The notes under the pieces: model-generated | What the model saw: the letters and a program-made list of their open reading frames with translations, nothing else | The model's database searches: none | What the model was told of the DNA's origin: nothing | Source of the DNA: Dioscorea cayenensis subsp. rotundata | Taxonomy: Eukaryota; Streptophyta; Magnoliopsida; Dioscoreales; Dioscoreaceae | Assembly: GCF_009730915.1 (NCBI RefSeq) | Contig: NC_052476.1 | Span: 558,001 to 622,000, forward strand | Length of the DNA: 64,000 bases | Reading direction: 5' to 3' | Made by a program: the position numbers and the translations under genes | In this document: positions 46,132 through 58,823 of the stretch, piece by piece | How the letters are laid out: every line of letters starts with the position of its first letter | Numbering within the stretch: position 1 is the first letter of the stretch

Positions 46132-49100
46132 TCAGAAATCATAGTCAACGTCAGTATTGTTCTGCGAGACAGAGTGCTTCACCAGGTTCCCTTGTTCATC
46201 GTATCTGTCCAGGTTTTCACATGGTGAAGGGAAAATAGAACCAATTGTGCGGCCTTGGACAAAGGAGCATTGGAATATATGCTTCTTTTTGTATGTTATG
46301 CCTACTGACATGTCCTTGAAGCTGATGTTCTTCACTGGGATTTCTTCACTGCCATGGATCCTGACTGGGACGCGAACCCCCTGGCCGTGGATGCCTTTAA
46401 AGTTAATCCTCTCAATTGTAGGTAGAGCTTTGGGATCAAAGCCTTCATCTGGATGTTCGTTGTAGTCAGTCTTGATGACAATTCCGACACGTACATTGTC
46501 AAATGTGAGGTTGTTGTATGAGATGTCTCGCACGTAGCCGCCTCTCCCTGGTGCAGTTTTAATCCTCACCCCACGTCTAGATTCCCAGACATGAAGGTTC
46601 TCGATTGTGACATTTGAAACTCCTCCAGACATCTCGCTGCCTATTGAGACTCCAGCACTGCAAGTGACAAATGAGTCATCATCATTCATATGTTAAGCTT
46701 TAACAGAATATAGGAAAAAAAAACAAAAGATGACTATAATCTATATTATACGTTCCGATACAATCACAGAAGAATTTATCAAATACTACGTGTTTACCTG
46801 ATTTCCACTCTCTAAACTTATTGGGAAAACTTGCAATGACCCAACCAACAAGCCAGAAGGCCTGTTTCCATGAAGGAAATTCACCTTGTATGAACTAACA
46901 TGGTGAATGCATGAGAAGCTACTAAAAATATGATACAGTGCTAAAACATTGTACAGCATAAGACTTTGCCATAAATAAGACACTTCTAGTGCTGAACCAA
47001 CTCTTCATGTCTTATCCACTGGATCAGGTCATGCAACATTTAACTGAAAGTCAGCTTTCCAGCCACATAGCATACAATGGAGGACACTCTTATTGGACAA
47101 AATTGTTTGCTTAATAAAAAAATTTAGCCAGTTCTAATAGATTAAAAAATGGGAATTTATAATGCAATCTTAACCAATTTCTTAGAAAGAACATGGTAAT
47201 AGTAGCTCATGTTGGCTTTTTACGTGCTTGGTTTTTTGTGTAAGTAAATGTATTGCAATTGCAGGTCTGCAAGTCCAACGCGAAGGTCATGAAAAAATTA
47301 GTGGCAATAAAAGCGGCTCATTTGACATGGTAACTAGTAAGCACATAATGTAGATCATGCTCAGAAACACACCTGACCACAGAACGAACTATGACATTGC
47401 GAATTAAAATGTTGGCAGATGGCTTCGCATATTTAATTCCATATTGATCCCAGCCACTCTTTATTGCTATTCCATCATCTCCCACGCATATGTAACAATT
47501 CTCAATCACCACATCCTCACAAGAATCTGAACCATCAACAAACAGAAATCAAAATCCAAAAGTTATGAATAGGCTGTCAGTGTACAAACGTGCATTTGTG
47601 CCACCATATTGTTCAGATTTCACTGATTAGACCAAGTCCAGAACTACACCCAAGCAGAATAACAGAGTGGTGAAACAGGAACTGGCTTAAACATATTAAT
47701 AACCAAAAGAAAAACAAAAACAAATTTACCTGGATCTATTCCATCTGTGTTGGGAGCCCCAGAGACAGGGGCCAAGATGGTGACATCTGAAATAGTTACA
47801 TTCTTGCAATCATAGGGATGAAGGGTCCAGAAAGGAGAATCACGTAGTGTTATATTGGAAATAACAATGTCTCTGGACCACATGAGCTGTACAAGGGGGC
47901 CTCTTGTATGCCTGAGAAGCTTTTGTTTAAACTTTGTCCACCATGATTGGCCTTGCCCATGTATTGTACCATTGTGTCCTACAGCATTAGGGAAGGACAA
48001 CTTAATCAAGGAAGCAAATCTGTTTCAGCCATCAGCTGGTTCAATGGCAAGACAGATGTCAACTATTCAACAGAAGTGAATGAATAGAAAGATCAAATCG
48101 TAATGAAAATGCGCTTCATTTATCATAATGCATATCAAGTTCCATACAAAATCAACGGGAGTTATTTTACCTTGAAACTAGAATAAACAAAATAGAGGGC
48201 CGGATGATAGGCAAGGGAAGTTGCTTGCCCATTTACTTGTATTGCTCTACACTTATTGTATATGCTATAAAAATAGCAAGAAAGCGTGCAGAAGCAGAAC
48301 CCTTAAGTTTTAATAAGAGCTTTTATGACATGTTTAGTCTTCAGAAGATATTCAAAATTTGCTTTGTAATATCATTAAAGAACCATCACATGGTTTGTTA
48401 TTGACATATAATCACATCAAACTAAACCAACTTCAACATATTTGTTGTTTCACCAGACCCAGACCACTTCTATTATTAATCAAACACATTAAAGAAGAAA
48501 TTCATCACTTGATATGAGGAATTAAAAAAAGAAAAATGTTAAGTCCCTACAAAAATCCATCATAGTATTATGCCATTCATATAGTAAGGTTTAGCAATTG
48601 TAAAATCAGGATAACACATTGTCTTAGTAATGGTATTAATCACTTTATAACACTTAATTTCTAAAGGTTAATTACTATAAGGCAACCATAATCAATGTGG
48701 AGCCCCAATATAGTTTCTGGACTTCAGTGCTTAAAGATTTCTATATTGTCTTGTTTGTCTCCAATGCATTGGCTGGTCAATATTAAAAGGAAACGCATGC
48801 TGGATGATGGAAAAAACATAAATAGGAAAGGTTCTTGGTACATAAACAAACCTGTTATTACCACATCCTTGAGGTTTTGACCATGAATCAGACTAGCATA
48901 ACAAGGTCCCCCTTGTTCCCTTCCAGATCCATAAGATGGCAGTGCAGGCATCAATGGCCAGTAATTCTCGTCCTGTTACAGTCCACCAAACTTCTGAGCA
49001 AAAATTATAGCATTCTTTTCCATGACCATGCTTTAATAAAAGCGGAAAAAACAGATGCTGCACAATTTACTCCTCGTTTATCCAAAAAAAATCCTGGCAA

Positions 49101-50411
49101 CAGGTCACAAGGCAACTCAACTTTGTTGACTGGTAATGTTAATCAATGAGAATGAGAAATTTACTGTTTAGTACTACAGTATAAGACAAACAAATGATCG
49201 AATCCCTCTCCTATACTCCTACATGCAGGTTAAATCAATGATTCGAGAACAATAAATTTTGTCAAAATGCGTCTCACTTCTAGAAACGACGGTGAGGTGC
49301 TTTCAGCATTAAGTAATATTCAGTAAACTAAAAGGCAAGATTGGATAACAAACAACTAGAATCATGATAGAAATGGTCAGTTTCAGGTAAGCGTTTAGAC
49401 CAATTAAAGGTGTTCACACAATATTCCATTCACAGATAAAAAAAACTCTCTATACACGCTATGACATGTATCATGTCTCATTGTAGGTATTGCTGCATTA
49501 AAGAAGCTAGGAAACTTTAGAACCTAGAACTATAAAGACCAAGAGAGATTCAACTGTGCATCTATCATAACTGTGTAGGCCTCTTAATTTTAAGCATACT
49601 TCAACAAGAGGAACTGTGCCTCAAAAGGTGAGACCATACTATCATTGACCAGTGAATCATAAAGGAAATTATCTCATTTTATATTCAACATGCTAGCTGG
49701 AAGATGAATATCAAAATCCCTAATAAATACAGTATTCAAATTACGAAATCCACCAAACAAACACACACCCAAAAGAAATAATGTTTTAAGAGAAAAAACC
49801 AATTTTGTTCAAGTCTCTTTTATTTTCCTGTAATTCTATTTGGACGCAAACTATCATTGATTCCCTTCTTCTGTGTATGATTCCAAACAAAGATAAATTC
49901 AAAACAACAATCTTCCTCTTCATCCAAAATTTCCAAAATTCAAAGAATGCCATTAAATAATTTTTTTTTTTTTACCTGAATTCCAAGAATAACAGCCCCT
50001 TCGGCCAAGAACAAGGTCATATGGCTGGTGAGATTGAAAGGGGCCGTGAGCCAAAACCCAGGCTGCACGTTCAGCTGCCCGCCGCCCTGACTCCCAAGAG
50101 TCGCTATTTGCGCCACCGCCCTCACAAAGGCCTCAGTATTAAGGGTAACTCCATCTCCAACTCCCCCGAAATCCGTTAAATTGAACGCTGTCGGCCGGAG
50201 CTTTGGCACCGGATACAGTGGTGCACGAAGCCAGAAATTTCATCCGTGCTCCGCTGTCGCTCACCGAGCTCCGCTGCCATATAAACACCAAAAAGAATCC
50301 CACGATCCAGAGCACGATAAGAAACGCCCGGTGGGCCGGGATCCTCCCAGTCAGCCACCGCCGGTGACCATGGATGTGAAATCTCCCACTCGAAGAGAAG
50401 ATTTCCACCAT
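46132..50411 (-). CDS. GH28 polygalacturonase-like protein with N-terminal membrane anchor
   Basis: A right-handed beta-helix protein expected to enter the secretory pathway and act on pectin at the cell wall. Exons in transcript order: 50411-49976, 48972-48852, 47978-47730, 47526-47373, 46657-46132; about 494 residues. The N-terminus (MVEIFSSSGRF) is followed by one hydrophobic anchor, about residues 29-46 (AFLIVLWIVGFFLVFIWQ). Family signatures: FNLTDFGGVGDG, NTDGIDP, VGDDGIAIKSGWDQYG and RIKTAPGRGGYV, carrying the catalytic Asp residues and the RIK substrate-binding motif. The usual GHG site reads GVSIGSEMSGG, as is common in this plant subclade. Exon 1 has 436 nt; one extra base in the AAATTT run (50235-50240) splits the anchor frame from the VPKLRPTAFNLTDFGG frame, and removing it makes every exon phase agree. 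Secreted pectinase or non-catalytic relative cannot be separated from sequence alone. Confidence 0.92.
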
Positions 50412-52100
50412 CGATACCTACAAAACTGCAAAAAAAAAAAATTTCAAAGAAAAAATCAGAGCAGGAGATGAATCTAGGGATTCTCTGCAAGGCAACAGAT
50501 GAAATTAGTACCGATCGGTGGCTCTCTTCGATTGAAACCAGGAAATCCACTAAAATAGTCGAAAATAGGGATTGAATCGCAGCATTCGCGCTGAAAAATC
50601 TCGAATTTCAAAAATCTCGAGGGTTTCTCTTTTGATCCTCAAAAGGGCGGGCGTGAATGACGCGAGATCAAGATACCACACAAAGAGTGTGAGTACTGAA
50701 GAAGATGAGAACTTTTTGCATAAATACCCTTTAACTTTGATTAATTTATAATGACCGTTCATCTCTGATCTTACGGTTGAGATGAGATGAGATTAGTTGA
50801 TTAATTAAGAATAATTAAGTAATATTATTAATAGGGTGATGGAGAGGTTGTTATGAAGTATATTGGTTTAATTAAATCATTTGGCGGAGTTTGAGTGTGT
50901 ATTAATTAGCACATGGATGACAGATTTTCCAGGGAATTCATGCACATGATTGCTTGTTTTCTTCTGGTTTTAAATTCTCAAAAAATATATATATATATAT
51001 ATTAAAATATGAGAAAACATCCTCACGGACTAACGTAACCATAGTTTAATAAAAAAAAGATGAGAGACAGACAGATTTTTACTGTAGTAACTCAATCAAC
51101 AATACCAAAAAAATTGCTTTGTTTTTGGTTCATTTTAGTTTAATTGTAGATTTAGTATTTGATGATTTATATTAAAATACGGTACATTTTATTTATTTAT
51201 TTTTATTACACTATTATTTATCAAAATTCAAAACTTGATGAAGACCATTAAATGGTTGAAAATAAACTTATTTAGATTTAAAATTTATGATGGTGTGTAA
51301 ATGATTTGTTTTTTATTAAAATACTGTATATTTTTATTTTTATTTTTTTATTATATTATTGTTTATCTAAAATTCAAAACTTGATAAAGACCATTAAATG
51401 GAACGATTTAACATTTCAACAGTTGAAAAACAAACTTATTAAGATTTAAAATCTAGACCGGTGCATAAATGATCGTTCTCTATTAATATAATCTTGAGTA
51501 CTAAGAAAATATATATTAAAAAAGTGTAAATAAACTATACAAATTTAATTTAATTTATGAATTTCAGAACAATATATGATTTTTTAAAATAATTTTTTTT
51601 AAAGCAACCGACACATAAACAGGATACACAGGACCACAGAGCCATTGAATTCCGTAGTTAAAGCTGAGTTAAAGCACATATAAACAAAATAAAACAGTAA
51701 AAAAAAAAGGCTCGTAAATTCGTCAAAACTCATTTCCTATTTTATTTGACCCGGTCAAGAACAGCAACGTCCAATCACGTATCAACCACTGAAATTTTTA
51801 CGTGTATTTTTACACATATACCCTTATTATATTTAATTATTTAATAACTCAATAAAAATCACTACACTTTTCACTATTTACTTAAATGATGGTTATAACT
51901 ATATGTATGACATGTTAAATATTTAGATAAAAACACATAAAATTTTTCTATTTATTATCAAATAATAATAAAAAAACAATTAAGGCAAAAGGGTATGTAA
52001 GTAAAAAAGAATTTCTAAAAAAATAAAAAAAGAAAAAAATATAAAAAGAAAAAAAAAGGAGAAAATCAAAGGCCGGGCATCATTCTTCTCCGGCCAGTCA
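50412..52100. other. Divergent intergenic region between the polygalacturonase-like and PRK genes
   Basis: AT-rich, with a (TA)n array at about 50986-51002. A diverged tandem duplication of about 140-170 bases occupies about 51165-51480: both units contain ATTCAAAACTTGAT, AAGACCATTAAATGG and AAACTTATT-AGATTTAAAAT. Promoters of both flanking genes must lie here. No further gene. Confidence 0.55.
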
Positions 52101-54396
52101 ATGGCCATGGCCATGGCCGTGAGATTCATAGCAACCATCATCATCATCATCATCATCGTTCTCCTCGATCTCTCACCGTTTTCCACGGCCATCGACGGCG
52201 CCGGAGAAGGAGCAGCTCTTATCCAATTCAAGCAATCTCTAAGCAATGCCCCAGGCCTCTCTTCATGGCTCCCAAACACGTCTCCTTGCAATCCCAATGC
52301 TACATGGACCGGCGTCCTATGCCAGAACGGCTTCGTCGCCGGCCTTCGTCTTGAACGTCTCGGCCTTTCCGGCAAGCTCAATCTCATTTCTCTCAAACAA
52401 CTCCCGGGTCTCCGAGCCATTTCCCTTGCCGGAAACTCCCTCTCCGGTCCTCTCCCTGACTCCCTCTCCAGCCTCACCACTCTCCGTGCTCTTTACCTCC
52501 AAGCTAACAATTTCTCCGGCATCATTCCTCCAAACTTCTTCTCCAAAATGACTCGCCTGAGAAAACTCTACCTCGCCGGAAACCACTTCTCCGGCGCAAT
52601 CCCAATCTCAATATCCCAAGCTAAAAGTCTCATCATTGTCTATCTTGAAGGAAACCAGTTCTCAGGTTCCATCCCTGATATTGCATCTCTCAAAGCATTG
52701 AAATCATTCAATGTTTCTCATAATGCATTGGAAGGAAGGATTCCGGCCAGCGCTGCTAAGTTTGATGCTAGTGCATTTGCTGGTAATCCCTGGTTTGTGT
52801 GGAGAACCTTTGGTGAATAAACCGTGTAACTCACCACCAGCGCTAGCACCGGCACCGGCACCGTCACCCGACGCCCAATCTCTCACCATGCAAACCATCC
52901 TCGCTGCCGCCGCCGCTGTCTCTAAAGAACAAGGCGCGACGGATACTGTGACTGATACCATTGGGTTAATCATGCTTGGTATCATGAGATTTCAAATGTT
53001 CTTGAGTTTTTATTTATGTTTTTTGTTTATTTTTATTAATATGTTATGGTTTTAATGTTTTCAATATATAGGTATAATATTTGTTCTTTCTTTTCGGAGT
53101 TATCATATGGGGTCTAGCATTCGCTCATCAAGGTGATGAAGGGGATGATTACAGCACGCTGAATCACAAGCTAAACCCTTCGGAATCACTCGCCGGAGAT
53201 TCCTCCCAAGCTCACAGCTCTATACATCGGAGCATTGACATAGGAGGAGGAGGAGGAGGAGGAGGAGGAGCTAAAGAGGTGGATGGAAATACAGTGGAGC
53301 TAGTGATGGTGAATGAAGAGAAAGGACCAATAACATTGTCTGATTTGATGAAGGCTGCGGCGGAGGTGTTGGGGAGTGGAGGGTTGGGGTCTGCTTACAA
53401 GGCGGTGTTGCCGACGGGGTTGCCGGTGGCCGTGAAGAGGATGAAAGATATGAACAGGGCATCACGTCAGGGCTTTGAGACAGAGATGCGGCGTCTCGGG
53501 CCGGATGAATCATCCCAATGTTTTGCCACCTTTGGCTTACCATTATAGGAAAGAAGAGAAGCTTCTTGTCTCTGAGTACATGCCTAAAGGAAGCTTGCTC
53601 TACGTACTTCATGGTACTTAATTATCATAACATAACATGTATATATATATATATATATATCTACGTGTAATTAATTAATTAGTATATATATGTTGTTTTG
53701 AAGGAAATCAAGGGGTAGACCATGCAGCATTAGACTGGCAAACACGTATGAAGATCATATTAGGAATCACACGTGGAGTTGCATATATCCATGCAGAGCT
53801 TGCACCCTTCATGGACGTACCCCATGGCAATCTGAAGTCTGGCAACGTGCTACTTAACAATGACTTTGAACCTGTGATCGTTGACTATGGCTTCATCTCT
53901 TTGGTCAACCCTCCTCAAGCTTCGCTGACCATGTTGGCTTTCAAATCGCCTGAAGCTCTCAATGGTCACCACGTGTCAAACAAATCAGACGTGTATTGCC
54001 TCGGGATCATAATCCTAGAGCTAATTACAGGCAAATTTCCTTCTCAGTATCTGAATAACACCAAAGGGTGGTACTGATGTGGTGCAATGGGCTCGGTCAG
54101 CTGTTGCAGAAGGTCATGAGTCTGATTTATTGGACCCTCAGATTGTAATTGCTCCGGCTTCAATTACGGTTATGCAACAATTGGTTCGGGTCTGTTTGGC
54201 TTTTGTTGAACCGGACCCGGACAGGAGACCGGACATGGTGGAGGCTCTTCATCGGATCGAAAAGATTGCTGCTACAACAATAGATGGTTATGCCGGAAAT
54301 CGGCACGAGAATTATGTACGGAGTACTTCACAATCGGCTCGACGGAGGTTTGATGATAATGAGGATGATGACAATGAGTTATTTCCTGTATCGTGA
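52101..54396 (+). CDS. LRR receptor-like kinase of the pollen-receptor-kinase (PRK) group, probable pseudokinase
   Basis: A plasma-membrane receptor of the LRR-III class. Exons: 52101-52978, 53072-53613, 53704-54396. It has a signal peptide with a six-Ile run (about residues 1-31), an LRR N-terminal cap (CNPNATWTGVLC), about five LRRs (about 70-220), a Pro/Ala-rich stalk, one TM segment spanning intron 1 (GLIMLG/IIFVLSFG), a Gly9 run and a kinase domain (about 370-655). The ATP-site Lys is kept (VAVKRMKD), but the catalytic loop reads HGNLKSGNVLL instead of HRD and the DFG site reads DYG, the usual pseudokinase pattern of this class. Four one-base insertions break the frame: 52788-52790 (CCC, before GLCGEP), 53091-53094 (TTTT), 53501-53502 (CC, before NHPNVLPPLAYHY) and 54066-54068 (GGG, before TDVVQWA). 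Removing them gives 702 residues with all splice phases consistent. Possibly a pseudogene, but assembly error is likelier. Confidence 0.88.
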
Positions 54397-55021
54397 TTGT
54401 ATCATGTGTATGTGTATGTGTATGTTATGATTAGATGGAGGAGTAATGTGTTTGATCTGTTATATATGCAAATGAAAAACCGATGATGTGTTGCTTCTCA
54501 AAGGAAAAACAAAATTATTATGTATTGCTTCAATAGTAATAAACTATATATACATACATGTAAAGATTCGTGTTTAATTGTGTATTTTTCTGTGTTTTTA
54601 GTCATTCTAAATATTTTTAGGTACAATTAAGTTTTCATATTTGGTCGAGTTGGGTCGTTCTAGTCCACGGTAATATTTTTAGATACAATTAAGTATTCGT
54701 ATTTGGTCGAGTTGAATTGTTCTAATCCACGGCAATATTTTTAGGTTCAATTAAATATTTGTAATTTACATTTGCTCATCTACATCGCAGACTAGAATGA
54801 CTCAACTTCTGAGAAATTAATTGTACATAAAAATATTGTAAAAACTAAAAAAAAATAAAAAGTAAACATCTATATAACAACTAAACCGTGTGTGTGTATA
54901 TATATATGGTATGATTAATGGAATCAAAATTAGTAAATTAACTAAAAAGTGGATTATTTCAAAATAAAAATTTATAAAGGAAATAAAATTTTCAGCTCAT
55001 TCCCACTATTACTTGAGGGGC

Positions 55022-55064
<43 letters not shown>

Positions 55065-55336
55065 GAAGGCCTTTTTGGTTTCGCGAGCTGGTCACTGCCG
55101 TGGTTTCCTTCGAGAGGGAAGCCGCTTCAAGGTTTGTGCTTTGCTTCCATGGTTTATCATTCTCTTTGTCCTCTAGGGTTTCGATTGTTCCCATTTCTTC
55201 TCGTGTTGGTGCTGGATTATTGTGGTAATTTTTTTAAATTTTTTTTTAAATTTTTTTTTGGTTTTAATGGGGATGGAATTGGATTTCTAGGGTTTTGTTG
55301 GATTGATTTGAATCGAGTTGTCTGGGAGAGGGGAGG
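54397..55336. other. Intergenic DNA with 62-bp tandem repeat, then leader of the helicase gene
   Basis: From about 54610 to 54790 a unit of about 62 bases is repeated nearly three times (AATATTTTTAG-TACAATTAA, TATTTGGTCGAGTTG, TTCTA-TCCACGG). A (TA)n array lies at 55025-55060. The following CTTCGAGAGGGAAG/CTAGGGTTT-containing DNA up to 55336 looks like a transcribed 5' leader; CTAGGGTTT occurs twice, as near many plant housekeeping starts. Confidence 0.55.
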
Positions 55337-58300
55337 ATGGAGGAGGTGAAGCATCGGTCGAGGAGGGAGGATGGGGAGAGGAAGGAGGAGTCAAAGAGGG
55401 AGAGGCACCGGGAGAGGGAGAAGGGGAGGGATAGGGATAGGGATTCTGTCGAGCCAGAGAGCAGGCGATCGGAGAGGGAGAGGAGTTCTGATGATAAGCA
55501 CCGGGAGAAGCATAGAGATCGGAAGGACCGTGAAAGGGATAGGAATGGTGATTTTGTCGATCGGGATGCTCGCAGGTCGGAGAAGGAAAAGGATAGGGAT
55601 AGGGATCGTGGCAGGGATAGAGATTCGCGGCACAAAGAGAAGGAGCGGGACAAGGCCAAGAAGGATGTGGGCAAGGAGGAGAAGGAGAAGGATAAAGAGA
55701 GGGAGGAGAAGGAAAAGGAGAGGACGAGAGAGAGGGAGAAAGGAGAGGGAGGAAAGAGCTAGAGAAAGGGAAGAGAGGGAGAAGGAGAGGGAGGAAAGAG
55801 CTAGAGAAAGGGAAGAGAGGGAAAAGGAAAGGGCCAGAGAGAGGGAAGAGAGAGAGAGGGAGAAGGAGAGAGCTAGAAAGAGGGAGGAAAGGGAGGAGAG
55901 GGAGCGGGAGAGGACCAGGGAGAAGCGTCGAGAAAGGGAACGGGATGAGGATAGAGAGGAGGATGGAAGGGACCATGAGAGGAAGAGGCGGAGGAGGGAA
56001 GACTCCAGGGAGCGAGATCGTGAACGGAGTAGTCGGTCAGAGAGGCACAAAGAGGAGGCAGAGGATCACGAGGAGAAGAAAAAGAAGACCCGTGAGGAGG
56101 ATATGGAGGAGGAGCAGCGCAAGCTGGATGAGGAGATGGATAAGAGGCGGCGGAGAGTTCAGGAATGGCAAGAGTTAAAGAGGAAGAAAGAGGAACAGGA
56201 GAGAGAGAAGATGGGTGAGGGTAATGCAGATGAGGAACCCAAGTCTGGGAAGAACTGGACCTTGGAGGGTGAGTCTGATGATGATGAGTCTGCACCTATT
56301 AAGGTGGATGAGAAAGATACAGCAGCAGGTGAAGATTCTGTGAAACCCAGTGTCGAGGATGCTGATGCGATGAATGTTGATTCAGGAGATGGGAATGTTG
56401 TGCCTGATGGAACAACTGATGGTGCTAATGAAGAGGAGGAAATTGACCCATTGGATGCATTTATGAATTCGATGGTGTTGCCCGAAGTTGAGAAGCTGAA
56501 CAACAGTTCTGAGAATGCTGTGAAACCTGAGGAGAAGATAACCGAGACTGAGAAGAAGGCTTCAAAGGATGGTCTTAGTAATGGAAATCAAGCAAGGAAG
56601 GCGGCCAAGAGTTCTGTTGGCAGGATACTTCCCAGTGATGATTCTGACTCTGATTATGGCGATCTTGAGAATGATGAAGTAAATCTTGAAGATGAAGATG
56701 ATGATGATTTCATGAAACGAGTGAAGAAAACGAAGGTTGAGAAGTTGTCTATTGTGGACCACTCGAAGATAAAGTACCCAGAGTTCAGGAAAAATTTCTA
56801 CATTGAAGTCAAGGAGATATCCAAGATGACTTCTGAGGAGGTTGCAGCCTATAGAAAACAACTTGAGTTGAAGGTTCATGGGAAAGACGTGCCAAAGCCT
56901 ATTAAAACATGGAACCAAACTGGATTGACAAGCAAGATTTTGGATACAATTAAGAAACTTAATTTTGAGAAGCCTATGCCTATTCAAGCTCAGGCGTTTC
57001 CTATAATTATGAGTGGCCGAGACTGCATTGGAATTGCGAAGACTGGTTCTGGTAAAACGCTAGCTTTTGTGCTGCCAATGTTGAGGCATATCAAAGACCA
57101 GCCACCTCTGAATTCTGGAGATGGGCCAATTGCGCTTATAATGGCTCCAACCAGGGAGCTTGTGCAACAAATTCACAGTGATATCAAGAAATTTGCAAAG
57201 GTTTTGAATATAGGGTGTGTGCCTGTGTATGGAGGCTCTGGTGTTGCACAACAGATAAGTGAACTGAAGCGAGGTACTGAAATTGTTGTCTGCACTCCTG
57301 GAAGAATGATTGATATCCTTTGTACCAGTGGTGGAAAAATAACAAACCTTCGCAGAGTGACCTACTTGGTTATGGATGAAGCTGATCGAATGTTTGATAT
57401 GGGTTTTGAGCCTCAAATTACAAGGATAGTCCAGAATACCCGACCGGACCGGCAGACTGTGCTCTTTTCGGCGACTTTTCCTCGGCAAGTTGAGATCTTG
57501 GCGCGCAAGGTGTTGAACAAACCTGCTGAAGTTCAGGTTGGAGGAAGGAGTGTTGTTAACAAAGATATAACCCAGTTGGTTGAAGTCAGACCAGAAAATG
57601 AAAGGTTTTTAAGACTCTTGGAACTTTTGGGAGAATGGTACGAGAAGGGGAAAATCCTTGTCTTTGTCCATTCACAAGACAAATGTGATTCCTTGTTCAA
57701 GGAACTAATCAGACATGGCTATCCTTGTCTATCACTTCATGGGGCGAAGGACCAGACAGATCGGGAGAGTACCATATCTGATTTTAAGAGCAACGTCTGC
57801 AACTTGTTGATTGCCACAAGCATTGCTGCTAGAGGTCTTGATGTTAAGGAACTTGAGCTGGTGGTTAATTTTGATGTCCCAAACCATTATGAGGACTATG
57901 TTCATCGGGTTGGCCGAACAGGGAGAGCTGGAAAGAAGGGTTGTGCTATCACATTTATTTCAGAGGAAGATGCGAGATATGCTCCTGATCTTGTGAAAGC
58001 TTTGGAACTTTCAGAACAAGCTGTTCCTGAAGATCTTAAGGCGCTTGCTGATGGGTTTATGGCAAAGGTGAATCAGGGTATGGAGCATGCTCATGGAACT
58101 GGCTATGGAGGAAGTGGTTTCAAGTTCAATGAAGAGGAGGATGAGGCAAGGAAGGCTGCGAAGAAAGCTCAAGCTAGAGAATTTGGATTCGAGGAGGATA
58201 AATCAGATTCAGACTCTGAAGATGAAGGGATCCGGAAAGCTGGAGGAGATCTTTCACAGGCTACTTCTATTGCTCAAGTTGCTGCGTTAGCAGCTGCTAA

Positions 58301-58823
58301 AGCTGCTGCTTTGACAGCTCCTGCCACTACATCTGTGTTGATGCCTACTGGGAATTTGCCTGCTGTGCCAATCCCGGTTGTACCAGGCCAATCTGTGGCT
58401 CCGTCTCTCCCTGTTGTGGGTGTGCCTAATGAAGCTGCTGCTCGGGCCACTGCATTAGCTGCTGCCATTAATCTACAACACAATTTGGCAAGGATCCATG
58501 CTGATGCCATGCCAGAGCATTATGAAGCCGAACTGGAGATTAATGATTTCCCCCAGAATGCTCGTTGGAAAATTACCCACAAAGAGACCTTGGGTCCAAT
58601 TTCAGATTGGACGGGAGCTGCAATCACCACGCGGGGGCAGTTTTTTCCTCCTGGTAAAATTCCTGGTCCAGGAGAACGCAAGCTTTACCTATTCATTGAA
58701 GGCCCGACCGAGTCTTCTGTGAAGAAAGCTAAAGCTGAAGTAAAACGAGTGCTAGAGGATTACACAGCTCAAGCATTATCTCTCCCTGGTGCCGCCCAAC
58801 CAGGCAAGTATTCTGTCATTTAA
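55337..58823 (+). CDS. RH42: DEAD-box ATP-dependent RNA helicase 42-like (PRP5/DDX46 family)
   Basis: A nuclear helicase acting in early spliceosome assembly (PRP5/DDX46); the Arabidopsis member RH42/RCF1 is needed for correct pre-mRNA splicing in the cold. It is an intronless frame of about 1161 residues, close to the family length. The N-terminal 250 residues are extremely Arg/Glu/Asp/Lys-rich repeats. The helicase core, about 520-880, shows the Q motif region (MPIQAQAFPIIMSGRD), AKTGSGKT (motif I), APTREL, TPGR, DEAD (VMDEADRMFDMGF), SAT, ARGLDV and HRVGRTGR. The C-terminus is the KH-like tail typical of this family. The start is the ATG at 55337 (MEEVKHRSRREDGER). One extra A in a run at 55739-55741 puts the N-terminal frame out of step with the helicase frame; the neighbouring repeat unit has AAGG where this one has AAAGG, and removal gives 3486 nt. 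A start at 55371 in the helicase frame would be wrong. Confidence 0.95.
55731..55880 (+). repeat. GA-rich minisatellite encoding Arg/Glu repeats in the helicase N-terminus
   Basis: A unit of about 45 bases (GGGAGAAGGAGAGGGAGG, then AAAGAGCTAGAGAAAGG) is repeated in near-identical form, with shorter related units after it, encoding EREEREKEREERARERE-like residues. Copies differ by few bases, so the array is likely to vary in length. The extra base that shifts the frame is in the first unit. Confidence 0.75.

Noticed and set aside
52101..54396. PRK receptor as a pseudogene
   Set aside because: All four lesions are +1 in short homopolymers, splice sites and domain order are intact, and neighbouring genes show the same error type; not excluded but less likely.
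55371..55762. Helicase start at 55371 in the frame of the DEAD-box core
   Set aside because: The frame from the ATG at 55337 gives the family N-terminus (charged RE/RD repeats from the first residue); one extra A at 55739-55741 explains the apparent alternative.
55287..56295. Minus-strand Ser/Leu/Pro-rich frames opposite the helicase N-terminus
   Set aside because: These are reverse complements of the GA-rich Arg/Glu repeat; composition alone keeps them open.
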